NCBI GenBank assembly: GCA_937880075.1
Contig: CALFLM010000038.1
Location: forward strand, 1 to 12,538
Direction of reading: 5' to 3'
From: an uncultured Romboutsia sp.
GTDB lineage: Bacteria > Bacillota > Clostridia > Peptostreptococcales > Peptostreptococcaceae
DNA length: 12,538 bases
The position numbers and the translations under genes are program-made. Below, piece by piece: positions 1-7,317 of this stretch (positions are counted from its first letter, which is position 1; each line of letters opens with the position of its first letter). The notes beneath the pieces are model-generated. The model worked only from the letters and a program-made list of their open reading frames with translations. It was not told the DNA's origin and did no database searches.

Positions 1-2215
1 TATATATTTATTATCTAATGAAGATGCTAGAAACTACAAAACGTTATACTCTATATTAAAAGACAACAATAATATAACATTTACCAAAGAGGAAATAGAC
101 CCTCTTTTAACTAACTTAGTTCCTAAAGTTAAGAATTTCTCAAAAAATGTAAATATTGATGATGAAATAAAAGATAACATAGTAAATGATTTTAATACTA
201 AGTTTTACTTTGATTTAAAAAATAGCAATGTAATATGTGAACTTAAATTTGACTATGATGATGAAAATAAAACTAAGTATATTGTTAGAAATTTAGAAAA
301 AGAAAAAGTATTTAAAGATAAACTTTTATCTCTTAACTTTGTAAATAATGATTCATATTATACATTTAGTGGTAATGATGAAGAATTATTTAATTTTTTA
401 GATATAGAAATAATGAGCCTTAAAAGTTTAGGTGATGTATATTATTCTGATAAATTTAAAAGTAGAAAAATTATAAAATCTACTTCTATTCATGCATCTA
501 TAAGAGATAGTTTAGATGGTTATTTAAATTTTTCGTTTAATATAGATGATATAAATCAAAATGAGTATAAAGATGTGCTTCTTGCATTTAAAGAAAGAAA
601 AAGATTTTATAAATTAAAAAATGGAAGTTTTTTAGACTTAGAAGAGAGTGAGACTAAAGATTTATTTGAACTTGTAGAAAACTTAAATGTATCAAACTTT
701 GATAGTTCTAAAGTTCCTCTTAGTAAAGCTTTATATATCAATGATATGTTTAAAAATAAAAATTTAAACTTTATAGAAGGACAGCAACTTGTAAATCGTA
801 TTTGTGATGATTTTGATAATATAGAAATCTTAGATTTAAGTATTCCTAAAAATCTAAAAGCTAATCTTAGAGATTACCAAATAGCAGGGCTTAACTATAA
901 GTTTGGGGGTATACTTGCCGACGAAATGGGTCTTGGTAAAACTCTTCAAACTATATCTTTTTTACTGTATAAAAAAGAAAAGGATACAAATGCTAAGAGT
1001 TTAATAGTTACACCTACTTCTTTAATATATAACTGGAAAAGTGAATTTAATAACTTTGCACCTGATATTAAAGTACTTTTAATTCATGGTAGTAAGAAAG
1101 AAAGAGAAAAACTACTAAAAACTATTGATGAGTACGATGTAGTTATAACTACTTATGCTACTCTTAGAAATGATTTAGATTTTTATGAAACTAAAGTATT
1201 CGATTACTTTATAATCGATGAAGCTCAAAATATAAAAAATCCTATATCTTTAAGTACAAATGCAGTAAAAAGTGTAAACTCTAAGGTCAGATTTGCACTT
1301 ACTGGTACCCCTATTGAGAATAATCTACTTGAGCTTTGGTCTATATTTGATTTTGTAATGCCAGGATATTTATACAATAGAAATAAGTTTCAAGATTTAT
1401 TTATATATGATGAGTACAATGCTAACAATCTTAGAAAGCTTATAAAACCATTTATACTTAGAAGAACTAAATCACAAGTTATGAAAGAGCTTCCTGATAA
1501 AATAGAAAATAAGTTTTTCGTTGAACTTAATAAAGATCAAAGAAAAGTATATAGCGCTTATGTAGAAGAGATTAAAGAAAAAATAAATAATAAAGATGTT
1601 AAAACAGATAAAATAACAATGTTTTCTTATTTAACTAAACTTAGACAGTTATGCTTAGATCCTAGTGTATTAATAGAAGGATATAACAAAAAAAGTTCAA
1701 AAACTGAAGCTGCACTTGAAATATTAAGAGATTCTATAGAGGAAAATCATAAAATACTTTTATTCTCTCAGTTTACTTCTGTATTAAAGAATATAGGTTC
1801 AGAACTATCTAAAAATGATATAGATTATTATTATATAGATGGTCAAACTGATGCTCTAGAAAGATTAAATCTTGTTAATAAGTTTAATGAAGGCAAAGAT
1901 GTTAAAGTATTTTTAATATCTTTAAAGGCTGGTGGAAGTGGTCTTAACTTAACTGGTGCTGATGTTGTAATTCACTTTGATCCTTGGTGGAATCCAGCTG
2001 TTGAAAATCAAGCTAGTGATAGAGCTCATAGATTTGGTCAAAAAAATGTAGTTCATGTTATCAAGCTTATTGCAAAAGGAACTATTGAGGAAAATATAAT
2101 AAAACTTCAAGAAAACAAGGATAAACTTATAAAGGATTTTATAAATGATGATTTATCTAATAGTGGACTTCTTAAGAGTTTATCTGATAAGGATATAATA
2201 GATTTATTTTCATAA
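1..2215 (+). CDS. SNF2-family DEAD-like helicase/ATPase, 5' partial
   Basis: The frame is open from base 2 to the TAA at 2213-2215, giving 737 visible residues; the start lies before the window. The ATG at 413 is internal, not the start, because the frame is continuous and conserved in character on both sides. Seen: Walker A DEMGLGKT (visible residues 307-314), DEAQ box in place of DEAH (406-409), LTGTP motif III (433-437), SLKAGGSGLNL motif V (640-650) and DRAHRFGQ motif VI (673-680). These are the seven-motif core of SNF2/RapA-like ATPases. Known of the family: bacterial members carry an SNF2-associated domain and often an N-terminal SWIM zinc finger before the motor; the first ~280 visible residues fit the associated domain and any SWIM finger would be upstream. 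Such proteins are double-stranded-DNA translocases; the substrate of this one is not known. It is convergent with the lectin gene and ends in a shared hairpin. Confidence 0.93.
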   Translation, partial: IYLLSNEDARNYKTLYSILKDNNNITFTKEEIDPLLTNLVPKVKNFSKNVNIDDEIKDNIVNDFNTKFYFDLKNSNVICELKFDYDDENKTKYIVRNLEKEKVFKDKLLSLNFVNNDSYYTFSGNDEELFNFLDIEIMSLKSLGDVYYSDKFKSRKIIKSTSIHASIRDSLDGYLNFSFNIDDINQNEYKDVLLAFKERKRFYKLKNGSFLDLEESETKDLFELVENLNVSNFDSSKVPLSKALYINDMFKNKNLNFIEGQQLVNRICDDFDNIEILDLSIPKNLKANLRDYQIAGLNYKFGGILADEMGLGKTLQTISFLLYKKEKDTNAKSLIVTPTSLIYNWKSEFNNFAPDIKVLLIHGSKKEREKLLKTIDEYDVVITTYATLRNDLDFYETKVFDYFIIDEAQNIKNPISLSTNAVKSVNSKVRFALTGTPIENNLLELWSIFDFVMPGYLYNRNKFQDLFIYDEYNANNLRKLIKPFILRRTKSQVMKELPDKIENKFFVELNKDQRKVYSAYVEEIKEKINNKDVKTDKITMFSYLTKLRQLCLDPSVLIEGYNKKSSKTEAALEILRDSIEENHKILLFSQFTSVLKNIGSELSKNDIDYYYIDGQTDALERLNLVNKFNEGKDVKVFLISLKAGGSGLNLTGADVVIHFDPWWNPAVENQASDRAHRFGQKNVVHVIKLIAKGTIEENIIKLQENKDKLIKDFINDDLSNSGLLKSLSDKDIIDLFS

Positions 2216-2244
2216 AATAAATCTATTATATCTTTCAAAATTTT

Positions 2245-2283
2245 CAAAAAAATATTACTGGAATTTAAAATTTCCAGTAATAT
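2245..2283 (-). terminator. Terminator between convergent genes
   Basis: A perfect 12-bp stem pairs 2252-2263 with 2272-2283 around an 8-nt loop. On the minus strand it is followed by a run of seven T (complement of 2245-2251), so it is a good terminator for the lectin gene ending at 2298. On the plus strand the tail is weaker, but the hairpin probably also serves the SNF2 gene. Confidence 0.85.
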
Positions 2284-2297
2284 AATTGTAAAAAATA

Positions 2298-3752
2298 TTA
2301 TTCTTGAACTAACTTAAACTTTTGATTGTTACCACCATGTTTCTTATAGGCAATAACTTCATTACCATTACGTGTATCATCAGAACGTATATCTAAAACC
2401 TTATCATTATGTAAGTTCTTTATATAATAATATCCATCACCTGTAGGCTCTAATGCCCAATATGAAGCTGTTTTAAGTTGTTGAGAACTATAAACTCTGT
2501 TTGAGTTAACATCAATATCACATGATAAGTATCCACCATAATAATTATCTCTTATTTTATAAGCATTTTTATATTCATCATATTCAAATTTAAATCTTTG
2601 TTGACTAACATTAGCATTATCCCAAATAGTTAATTCTCTTCCAGTTTTTCCACCAAGATCAACATTTAGAATTTTGTTGTTGTTTAATTTAGATACTATT
2701 TTTATATTGCTAGTAAACATATCTTCTTTCTCATCAGCCTTAACTATTCTAAACTTCTGTTTTGCATCGTTTCTTTTTTTACTAACACTTATATTTTCAT
2801 TATTAGAATCTAAATTTAAATATCTAGTAATTTGTCTAGCACTAACTATTCCATAAGTACCATCTTTATTATCTTCTAAGTGCCAGTATTGTTGTCCAAT
2901 ATCTCCACTAGTCATTTTATCACTAGCTACAACATTATTTCCATTAGCTTTATCCCAAGTAAGATACTTACCATTTCTAACAAACTTTATTGTAGTACCA
3001 TGATTTACTTCATCAAATTCTAACATAACTTTTTGAGTTTGAGTGTTACCACTAGGTATATAGTTTTTTGTACCTACATTCCATCCTGATAAAGTATCTA
3101 ATACTCTATTTGAACTTTCTACTGTTTCTATGTAGTATTCTCCATTTTTAAGTCTGTCTTGTTCTAAGTATTCAGAATATAATCCATCTTTTCTAACTCT
3201 AAATCTCCATTTAGTAGTATTGTCAGAAGATGTAAGATCAATATGGAAGTTTAAATTGCCTAAGTTTCCTTTAATGTTACCTCCATATCCAAATGAGAAA
3301 AATCCTTCTCTATCAAAATCAATAATATTTACAGATGGTAGTTTAACAATTCTAAATGCATCTACACCATATGTAAAAGTTAATGATTCTAAATACTCTG
3401 CTATACGTCTCATACTTGTTGCTCTATCAAGAAAAACTCCACCATCAAATCCATAGATATTAGATATATTAAAGTAAATAGCATCATATAATGCAAGTTT
3501 TTCTGGAATTTCATTTATTCCTATAATTTTACCATTATAATAAGGCTTTAATTTTGCAGTATTGTTTCCTTGGTCAACGAATTTAAATTCTAGAACCCTT
3601 TGTTTTATATCAAATGGGTACTCATAAGTAAGAAACTTTATTGTATTATTTTCTATACTATCTGCTGTATAAGCTTCAACAGTATTGTTTGGTGTATACA
3701 AGAATGTACAACACAGTATCATACTTAGCAAACATGTCATTATTTTTTTCAT
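2298..3752 (-). CDS. Secreted protein with C-terminal ricin-type beta-trefoil lectin domain
   Basis: 484 residues. The N-terminus is a Sec signal peptide (MKKIM, a hydrophobic core to about residue 20, likely cleavage after VEA at 25-27); the Cys pair in the core has no lipobox. Residues ~200-484 form ricin-B-like repeats: segments of ~40-45 residues ending in Q-x-W/F-like signatures (QQYWHLE 287-293, KQKFRIV 331-337, QQRFKFE 384-390, YWALEP 431-436, NQKFKLV 476-482) with N-K-x-L-D/N-V motifs such as NDKVLDIRSD. Such domains bind sugars. Residues 35-195 are an unassigned beta-rich domain; a stretch near 122-140 faintly recalls the mucin/carbohydrate-binding module of M60-type proteins, which is a guess. 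No catalytic motif is seen. RBS AAAGGAG lies 8 nt before the ATG. It is a single-gene unit with its own promoter and terminator. It could be an adhesin or toxin-like lectin. Confidence 0.88.
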   Translation of the reverse strand: MKKIMTCLLSMILCCTFLYTPNNTVEAYTADSIENNTIKFLTYEYPFDIKQRVLEFKFVDQGNNTAKLKPYYNGKIIGINEIPEKLALYDAIYFNISNIYGFDGGVFLDRATSMRRIAEYLESLTFTYGVDAFRIVKLPSVNIIDFDREGFFSFGYGGNIKGNLGNLNFHIDLTSSDNTTKWRFRVRKDGLYSEYLEQDRLKNGEYYIETVESSNRVLDTLSGWNVGTKNYIPSGNTQTQKVMLEFDEVNHGTTIKFVRNGKYLTWDKANGNNVVASDKMTSGDIGQQYWHLEDNKDGTYGIVSARQITRYLNLDSNNENISVSKKRNDAKQKFRIVKADEKEDMFTSNIKIVSKLNNNKILNVDLGGKTGRELTIWDNANVSQQRFKFEYDEYKNAYKIRDNYYGGYLSCDIDVNSNRVYSSQQLKTASYWALEPTGDGYYYIKNLHNDKVLDIRSDDTRNGNEVIAYKKHGGNNQKFKLVQE

Positions 3753-3863
3753 AGCATATTCTCCTTTTTTAATTATTTTAATTAAGATATTATTTTTGCA
3801 AGTAATTATTATTAATTACTACCATATAAAATAAAAAGTTAAATTATTTTTTAATTTAGTATT

Positions 3864-3892
3864 ATTTTAAAATATTTTGAATATTTTTTCAA
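3864..3892 (-). promoter_or_regulatory. Probable sigma-A promoter of the lectin gene
   Basis: On the minus strand TTGAAA (3892-3887) and TAAAAT (3869-3864) are separated by exactly 17 bp. This places the start of transcription about 105 nt before the ATG. The leader holds an inverted repeat, AGTAATT (3801-3807) facing AATTACT (3814-3820), which could be an operator or a small hairpin. The region is very AT-rich, so chance matches are possible. Confidence 0.5.
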
Positions 3893-3909
3893 GAAAATTT
3901 TAAAATTTT

Positions 3910-3956
3910 TATCAATAATTGTATATTTTTGTCGAAAATTGTATATTTTTGTCTAA
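3910..3956 (+). promoter_or_regulatory. Array of Spo0A-box-like sites, 20-bp period, upstream of the lectin promoter
   Basis: TGTCGAA at 3930-3936 is a perfect match to the known Spo0A box, embedded in TTTTTGTCGAAAATT. Exactly 20 bp to either side are weaker versions, TGTCTAA (3950-3956) and TATCAAT (3910-3916). The two better copies sit in a 17-bp perfect direct repeat (3917-3933 and 3937-3953). The array begins 18 bp upstream of the -35 element. Spo0A binding is inferred from the motif only. Confidence 0.5.
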
Positions 3957-3974
3957 TTATATGTTTGATTTTTT

Positions 3975-4005
3975 AATAAAAAAAGAGCCTTTATAAAGGC
4001 TCTTT
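3975..4005 (-). terminator. Rho-independent terminator downstream of the decayed membrane-protein gene
   Basis: An 11-bp stem (3982-3992 with 3995-4005, GC-rich core GAGCC/GGCTC) is followed on the minus strand by a run of T (complement of 3975-3981). The only minus-strand gene it can have served is the broken gene ending at 4099, so it looks like a leftover of that unit. Confidence 0.75.
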
Positions 4006-4098
4006 ATATATTATCTCTATTAAATTTATCAACTTAATTCTTTTCTATAATTACTTATATACATGATAATTATTTTATTTGTTCTATAAAAATAGTGT

Positions 4099-4260
4099 TC
4101 AGTTATTATTTTCATCTATACTATAATTTATTAAATACGTATCTGATTTAATACTCTCCCACGAACCTTCACTTACCCTTTTCATAGGTATATGACTAAA
4201 CTCAACAGCATTATATATTGGATGTTCACCCTATAGTTTTTTACTTGTAATCTAATTTAT
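4099..4260 (-). pseudogene. Fragment of a paralogue of the 407-residue membrane protein at 9324-10547
   Basis: Read on the minus strand from 4230 to the TGA at 4099-4101, this gives 43 residues of which, by eye, 23 are identical to residues 266-308 of the intact protein. The core is PMKRVSEGSWESI against PMKQVSEGHWESI. Just upstream, KKL also matches, but a TAG (4231-4233) replaces the codon for Ile265, a second TAG follows at 4252-4254, and an LDY match appears in another frame. No start or RBS is present. The homologous C-terminal ~100 residues are missing: the fragment ends with three Asn and a stop where the intact protein continues. It is a non-functional remnant. Beyond 4260 to about 4335 I see no recognisable coding sequence. 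Confidence 0.85.
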
Positions 4261-4335
4261 TTTATTAATGCTACTAATTCTAATAATTTTTTCAAAAACT
4301 TATCAATAGTAATATATCATTAATTTATTGCAAAT

Positions 4336-4361
4336 AAAAAAGTATCTCAAAATTGAGATAC
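4336..4361 (-). terminator. Terminator of the ter-type stress operon
   Basis: The stem pairs 4342-4350 (GTATCTCAA) with 4353-4361 around a 2-nt gap and is followed on the minus strand by six T (complement of 4336-4341). It starts 10 nt after the stop of the last TerD gene and closes the operon. Flanking A and T runs extend the stem, so it could also work in the other direction. Confidence 0.85.
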
Positions 4362-4370
4362 TTTTTTATT

Positions 4371-4958
4371 CTAGCTATATAAAGCTAACACTCCATTTAA
4401 ATCTGCTATTTTACCTTCTCCAACAGCTTTAAATTGCCATTCTCCTAAATCTCTGTAAAGCTCTGCAAATATAACAGATGTCGCTGTAGATCCATCCGAT
4501 TTTAAATTAAATCTGCACAACTCTCTATCATTGTTTACTCTGTCTAATAATCTTACATATGAATTGTTTACCATACCAAATGTTTGTCTTCTTGATTGTG
4601 CTTCATGTATTGTAACTACGAAAACTATCTTTTGAATAGCTTGACTTATTTGATCTAATTCTATATTTATAGTTTCATCATCACCTTCACCTGCACCTGT
4701 TCTATTATCTCCTGATAAAGCTATTCCTTGTCCTTGTTTATTGTTGAAGAATATTACGTTTGATACAGTATTGAATTTATTGTTAGCATCTAACATAAAT
4801 GCTGCTATATCTATATCAAAGTCTACCCCACCATATGATATATCCCATCCAGCTCCTAATGTAACACTTTTAAGCCCTGGATTTCTTTTTGTTAAATCTA
4901 ATATATCATTTTTTTGTAAGTTTAGTATTGGAGCGTTTCCGCCTAAATTTATACCCAT
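4371..4958 (-). CDS. terD: TerD-family protein, third copy in the operon
   Basis: 195 residues, full length for the family. Start: ATG at 4958 lies 5 nt after AGAGGTGG. A GTG at 4967, three codons earlier, falls inside that RBS and is unlikely. Seen: conserved N-terminus with LNLQKNDILDLTK, FDIDIAAF (acidic pair, 47-54), GDNRTGAGEGDDE (83-95), IHEAQSRRQTFG (117-128) and NNSYVRLLD. Known: the acidic residues of the TerD fold bind calcium, and TerD proteins act in tellurite, oxidative, phage and envelope stress responses without a fixed enzymatic role. It is much closer to the first copy (5583-6182) than to the middle one. The gap to the middle copy is 12 nt, so translation may be coupled. It is last in the operon, just before the terminator. 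Cytoplasmic; no signal peptide. Confidence 0.95.
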   Translation of the reverse strand: MGINLGGNAPILNLQKNDILDLTKRNPGLKSVTLGAGWDISYGGVDFDIDIAAFMLDANNKFNTVSNVIFFNNKQGQGIALSGDNRTGAGEGDDETINIELDQISQAIQKIVFVVTIHEAQSRRQTFGMVNNSYVRLLDRVNNDRELCRFNLKSDGSTATSVIFAELYRDLGEWQFKAVGEGKIADLNGVLALYS

Positions 4959-4970
4959 ATTATCCACCTC

Positions 4971-5552
4971 TTATCTATATTTATTTACTAACGTGTTTAA
5001 TGTACCTTGTAATAATTCTCCTACAGCTCTAAAGTTCCAGTCTGAACCTGATTTATAAAGCTCTGCAAATATTAATGATGTTGCATTTTGACCATCTTCA
5101 CTTAAATTATATCTACAGATTTCAGTATTTCCTTTGTCACTGTTTAAAATTCTTACATAAGCATTTTTAACTTTTGAAAAATCTTGTCTTCTTTTTTGTG
5201 CTTCATATATATTTACACTAAATATAACTTTCTTGCAGGTTACAGGTAAATTATTTAGTGCTATTGATATTTTTTCATCATCTCCTAATCCTTCACCAGT
5301 TCTATTATCTCCATGTAAAAATATACCTTGTCCTCTTTGATTTCCAAAATATATTATGCCTTCATCACCTAATAATCTATCATTTTCATCTAATAAAAGT
5401 GCTGATAAATCTAAATCAAGGTCTGCAGCTCCAAAGTTAAATAATCCTCTCTTGACAACATCCCATCCACCTGCTAGTATTATATTATTTAAAGATGGGT
5501 CTTTTTTTGTTAAATCAAGTATGTCATTCTTTTGTAAGTTTAATAAGCTCAT
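4971..5552 (-). CDS. terD: TerD-family protein, divergent middle copy
   Basis: 193 residues; the ATG lies 6 nt after AAAGGGGAC. It has the family signatures LNLQKNDILDLTK (4-16), ADLDLDLSALLLD (43-55) and the calcium-loop motif GDNRTGEGLGDDE (81-93). It differs from its two neighbours in three ways. The N-terminal INLG segment is missing, there is an insertion after GGWD (residues ~32-42, rich in Gly, Phe and Ala), and the C-terminal GKIADLNG-x-L-x-LY is replaced by a different tail ending in NKYR. The three lengths (199, 193, 195) parallel the three B. subtilis TerD-like proteins YceC, YceD and YceE. The acidic metal-binding residues are intact, so calcium binding is expected. It lies in an operon with 30 nt to the gene before and 12 nt to the gene after. 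It may form mixed assemblies with the other copies, which is inference. Confidence 0.94.
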   Translation of the reverse strand: MSLLNLQKNDILDLTKKDPSLNNIILAGGWDVVKRGLFNFGAADLDLDLSALLLDENDRLLGDEGIIYFGNQRGQGIFLHGDNRTGEGLGDDEKISIALNNLPVTCKKVIFSVNIYEAQKRRQDFSKVKNAYVRILNSDKGNTEICRYNLSEDGQNATSLIFAELYKSGSDWNFRAVGELLQGTLNTLVNKYR

Positions 5553-5582
5553 TTATTGTCCCCTTTACTATTTTATTTTATA

Positions 5583-6182
5583 TTACATATATAAACCTAG
5601 CATACCATTTAAGTCTGCTATTTTTCCATCACCTATTGCTTTAAAGTACCACTCATATCCATCTCTATATAATTCAGCAAATATAACAGATGTTACTGTT
5701 GATCCATTTTCTTTTAAGTTAAATCTACAGATTTCTTTTTCATTATTTTTAGCATCTAAAAGTCTTACGTATGAATTATTTACCATTCCAAAGGTTTGTC
5801 TTCTTGATTGTGCTTCGTGTATTGTAACTATGAATACTATTTTTTGTATGTCATTTCTTATTTGATTTAAATCTATTTGTATTCTTTCATCATCACCATC
5901 ACCAGCACCTGTTCTATTGTCTCCTAATAAAGTTACTCCATCTGCAAATTTATTATTGAAAAATATTACATCATTAGGAATTTGTGCTACTTTACCATTT
6001 GAATTTAATAAAAATGCTGATATATCTAGGTCAAAATCTTGCCCCATTGTAGCTACATCCCATCCTGCTCCTAGTATTACTTTTTCAAGTCCTGGATTTT
6101 TCTTTGTTAAATCTAATATATCATTTTTTTGTAAGTTAAGTGACCCTACAGTATTATTATTTCTTCCTAAGTTTATTGCCAT
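5583..6182 (-). CDS. terD: TerD-family protein, first copy in the operon
   Basis: 199 residues; the ATG is preceded by a GGGGGGAT ribosome binding site 5 nt away. Motifs in order: AINLGRN start, LNLQKNDILDLTKKNPG (15-31), LGAGWDV (37-43), DFDLDISAF (49-57), GDNRTGAGDGDDE (87-99), IHEAQSRRQTFG (121-132), NNSYVRLLD (135-143), and the C-terminal GKIADLNGMLGLY. These are hallmarks of the calcium-binding TerD fold. It shares long identical stretches with the third copy, including the IHEAQSRRQTFGMVNNSYVR segment, so those two look like products of a later duplication than the middle copy. It follows TelA by 31 nt in the same transcript. Role: part of a membrane and chemical stress response together with TelA and YceG. 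The exact biochemical activity of TerD proteins is not known. Confidence 0.95.
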   Translation of the reverse strand: MAINLGRNNNTVGSLNLQKNDILDLTKKNPGLEKVILGAGWDVATMGQDFDLDISAFLLNSNGKVAQIPNDVIFFNNKFADGVTLLGDNRTGAGDGDDERIQIDLNQIRNDIQKIVFIVTIHEAQSRRQTFGMVNNSYVRLLDAKNNEKEICRFNLKENGSTVTSVIFAELYRDGYEWYFKAIGDGKIADLNGMLGLYM

Positions 6183-6213
6183 TATAATCCCCCCATATTC
6201 AAATATTATAAAT

Positions 6214-7296
6214 TTATATACTTGATATATTTCTTTTCATATTTGATTTAATTTGCTCTAATTTAATAGTATTTTCAGCTCTTTTGGCTTTATTAGCTTC
6301 TTGTATAGCTTTTGTATCTTCAATACCTTTCATAATTGTTTGGTATGATTTTTCTAATGTTTCTATTGCTACTACACTTCCTGATGCCATTTTAGCTATT
6401 TCTGTAGATTGTCTGGCAGTATTAGTTGCATTTCTCATTATTAATTCATTAGTTTTATCATCTAACTGCTTTAAAGACTTAGCTTGTATTTCCTGTCTTT
6501 TTAAAATTATTGCTTGTGCTAAGCATTGTTTAAATATCGGCAATGTTATTATAAATAATGTATTTATTTTTCTAAGTAAATTAAAGTTTGACATTTGTAT
6601 TGTTTGAATCATTGGTGCTGCTTGAATTGCTACGTTTTCAGCAACTTTTAAGTCATATAATCTTTGTTGTAGCATTTCTTTACAAATCTCAAGCTTTTGA
6701 ATCATCATTTGCTTTTCATCCATATTCATAGTGTTATCATTGGAAAATTGATTTATATACATATCAACTTCTTCAGATGCTAATTCTCCTGCCACTATAT
6801 ATTTTTCTAATTGCTTATAATATTCTAAGTTCCCATCATATAATTTCTTTAGTTTTTGATTAGAATCTTTTATTTCACTTTCATATCTTTTTAAAAGTAT
6901 ATATACCTTTTCTATTTCATATCCCATAGTGTCATATTTTTGGAATAGCTTAGCTATAGTATCTCCTGCACTTTTAAATATTTTTGCTATTAATCCTGGT
7001 TGCTTTTGATTTTCAAATTCTTTTATATCAAACTTGTCCATTATTTTAGTTAAGCTAAGTAACATTTCACTAGCTTCTTCTGCTTTTACTTCTTTAATAG
7101 ACGCTAATAATTCATCTGATATTTTTGATATATTTTCACTTGCTTTTTGTCCAAACTGGATTATTGAGTTTACATTTTGTACTTCAATTTCACTTGTTAA
7201 ATCTTGTACTTCTTTTAATTGTCTTAATTGTTGTTTATATAAATCACTTTGTTCTATAATTTCCATTTCATTCGAGAATTGATTAAGTTCATTCAT
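6214..7296 (-). CDS. telA: TelA/YceH-type toxic anion resistance protein
   Basis: About 360 residues, usual length for the TelA family (YceH of B. subtilis is similar). The protein is almost entirely helical with long charged coiled-coil stretches. Family features seen: GQKASENISKISDELLASIK near the N-terminus, a linker with QPGLIAKIFKSAGDTIAKLFQKY (residues ~100-122), and the helical core SNFNLLRKINTLFIITLPIFK (about 237-257), which is hydrophobic but typical for TelA and not a clear membrane span. There is no signal peptide. Start: ATG 7296 and TTG 7299 are adjacent. GGAG is 10 nt before the ATG and 7 nt before the TTG, so either may be used; I prefer ATG. It lies 21 nt after YceG and 31 nt before the first TerD. 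Known: TelA was linked to tellurite and other toxic-anion tolerance; the mechanism is unsettled. Confidence 0.94.
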   Translation of the reverse strand: MNELNQFSNEMEIIEQSDLYKQQLRQLKEVQDLTSEIEVQNVNSIIQFGQKASENISKISDELLASIKEVKAEEASEMLLSLTKIMDKFDIKEFENQKQPGLIAKIFKSAGDTIAKLFQKYDTMGYEIEKVYILLKRYESEIKDSNQKLKKLYDGNLEYYKQLEKYIVAGELASEEVDMYINQFSNDNTMNMDEKQMMIQKLEICKEMLQQRLYDLKVAENVAIQAAPMIQTIQMSNFNLLRKINTLFIITLPIFKQCLAQAIILKRQEIQAKSLKQLDDKTNELIMRNATNTARQSTEIAKMASGSVVAIETLEKSYQTIMKGIEDTKAIQEANKAKRAENTIKLEQIKSNMKRNISSI

Positions 7297-7317
7297 CAAT
7301 GTTAGTCTCCTCTATGT

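Noticed and set aside
413..2215. ATG at 413 as the start of the SNF2 gene
   Set aside because: The frame is open and protein-like back to base 2, and no RBS precedes 413.
3917..3953. CRISPR-type repeat array
   Set aside because: Only two exact 17-bp copies at 20-bp spacing with 3-bp gaps; the layout fits regulator binding sites.
4959..4967. GTG start for the third TerD protein
   Set aside because: It overlaps the RBS that serves the ATG at 4958.
2674..6607. Plus-strand open frames lying over the lectin, TerD and TelA genes
   Set aside because: They are antisense shadows of well-supported minus-strand genes and lack ribosome binding sites.
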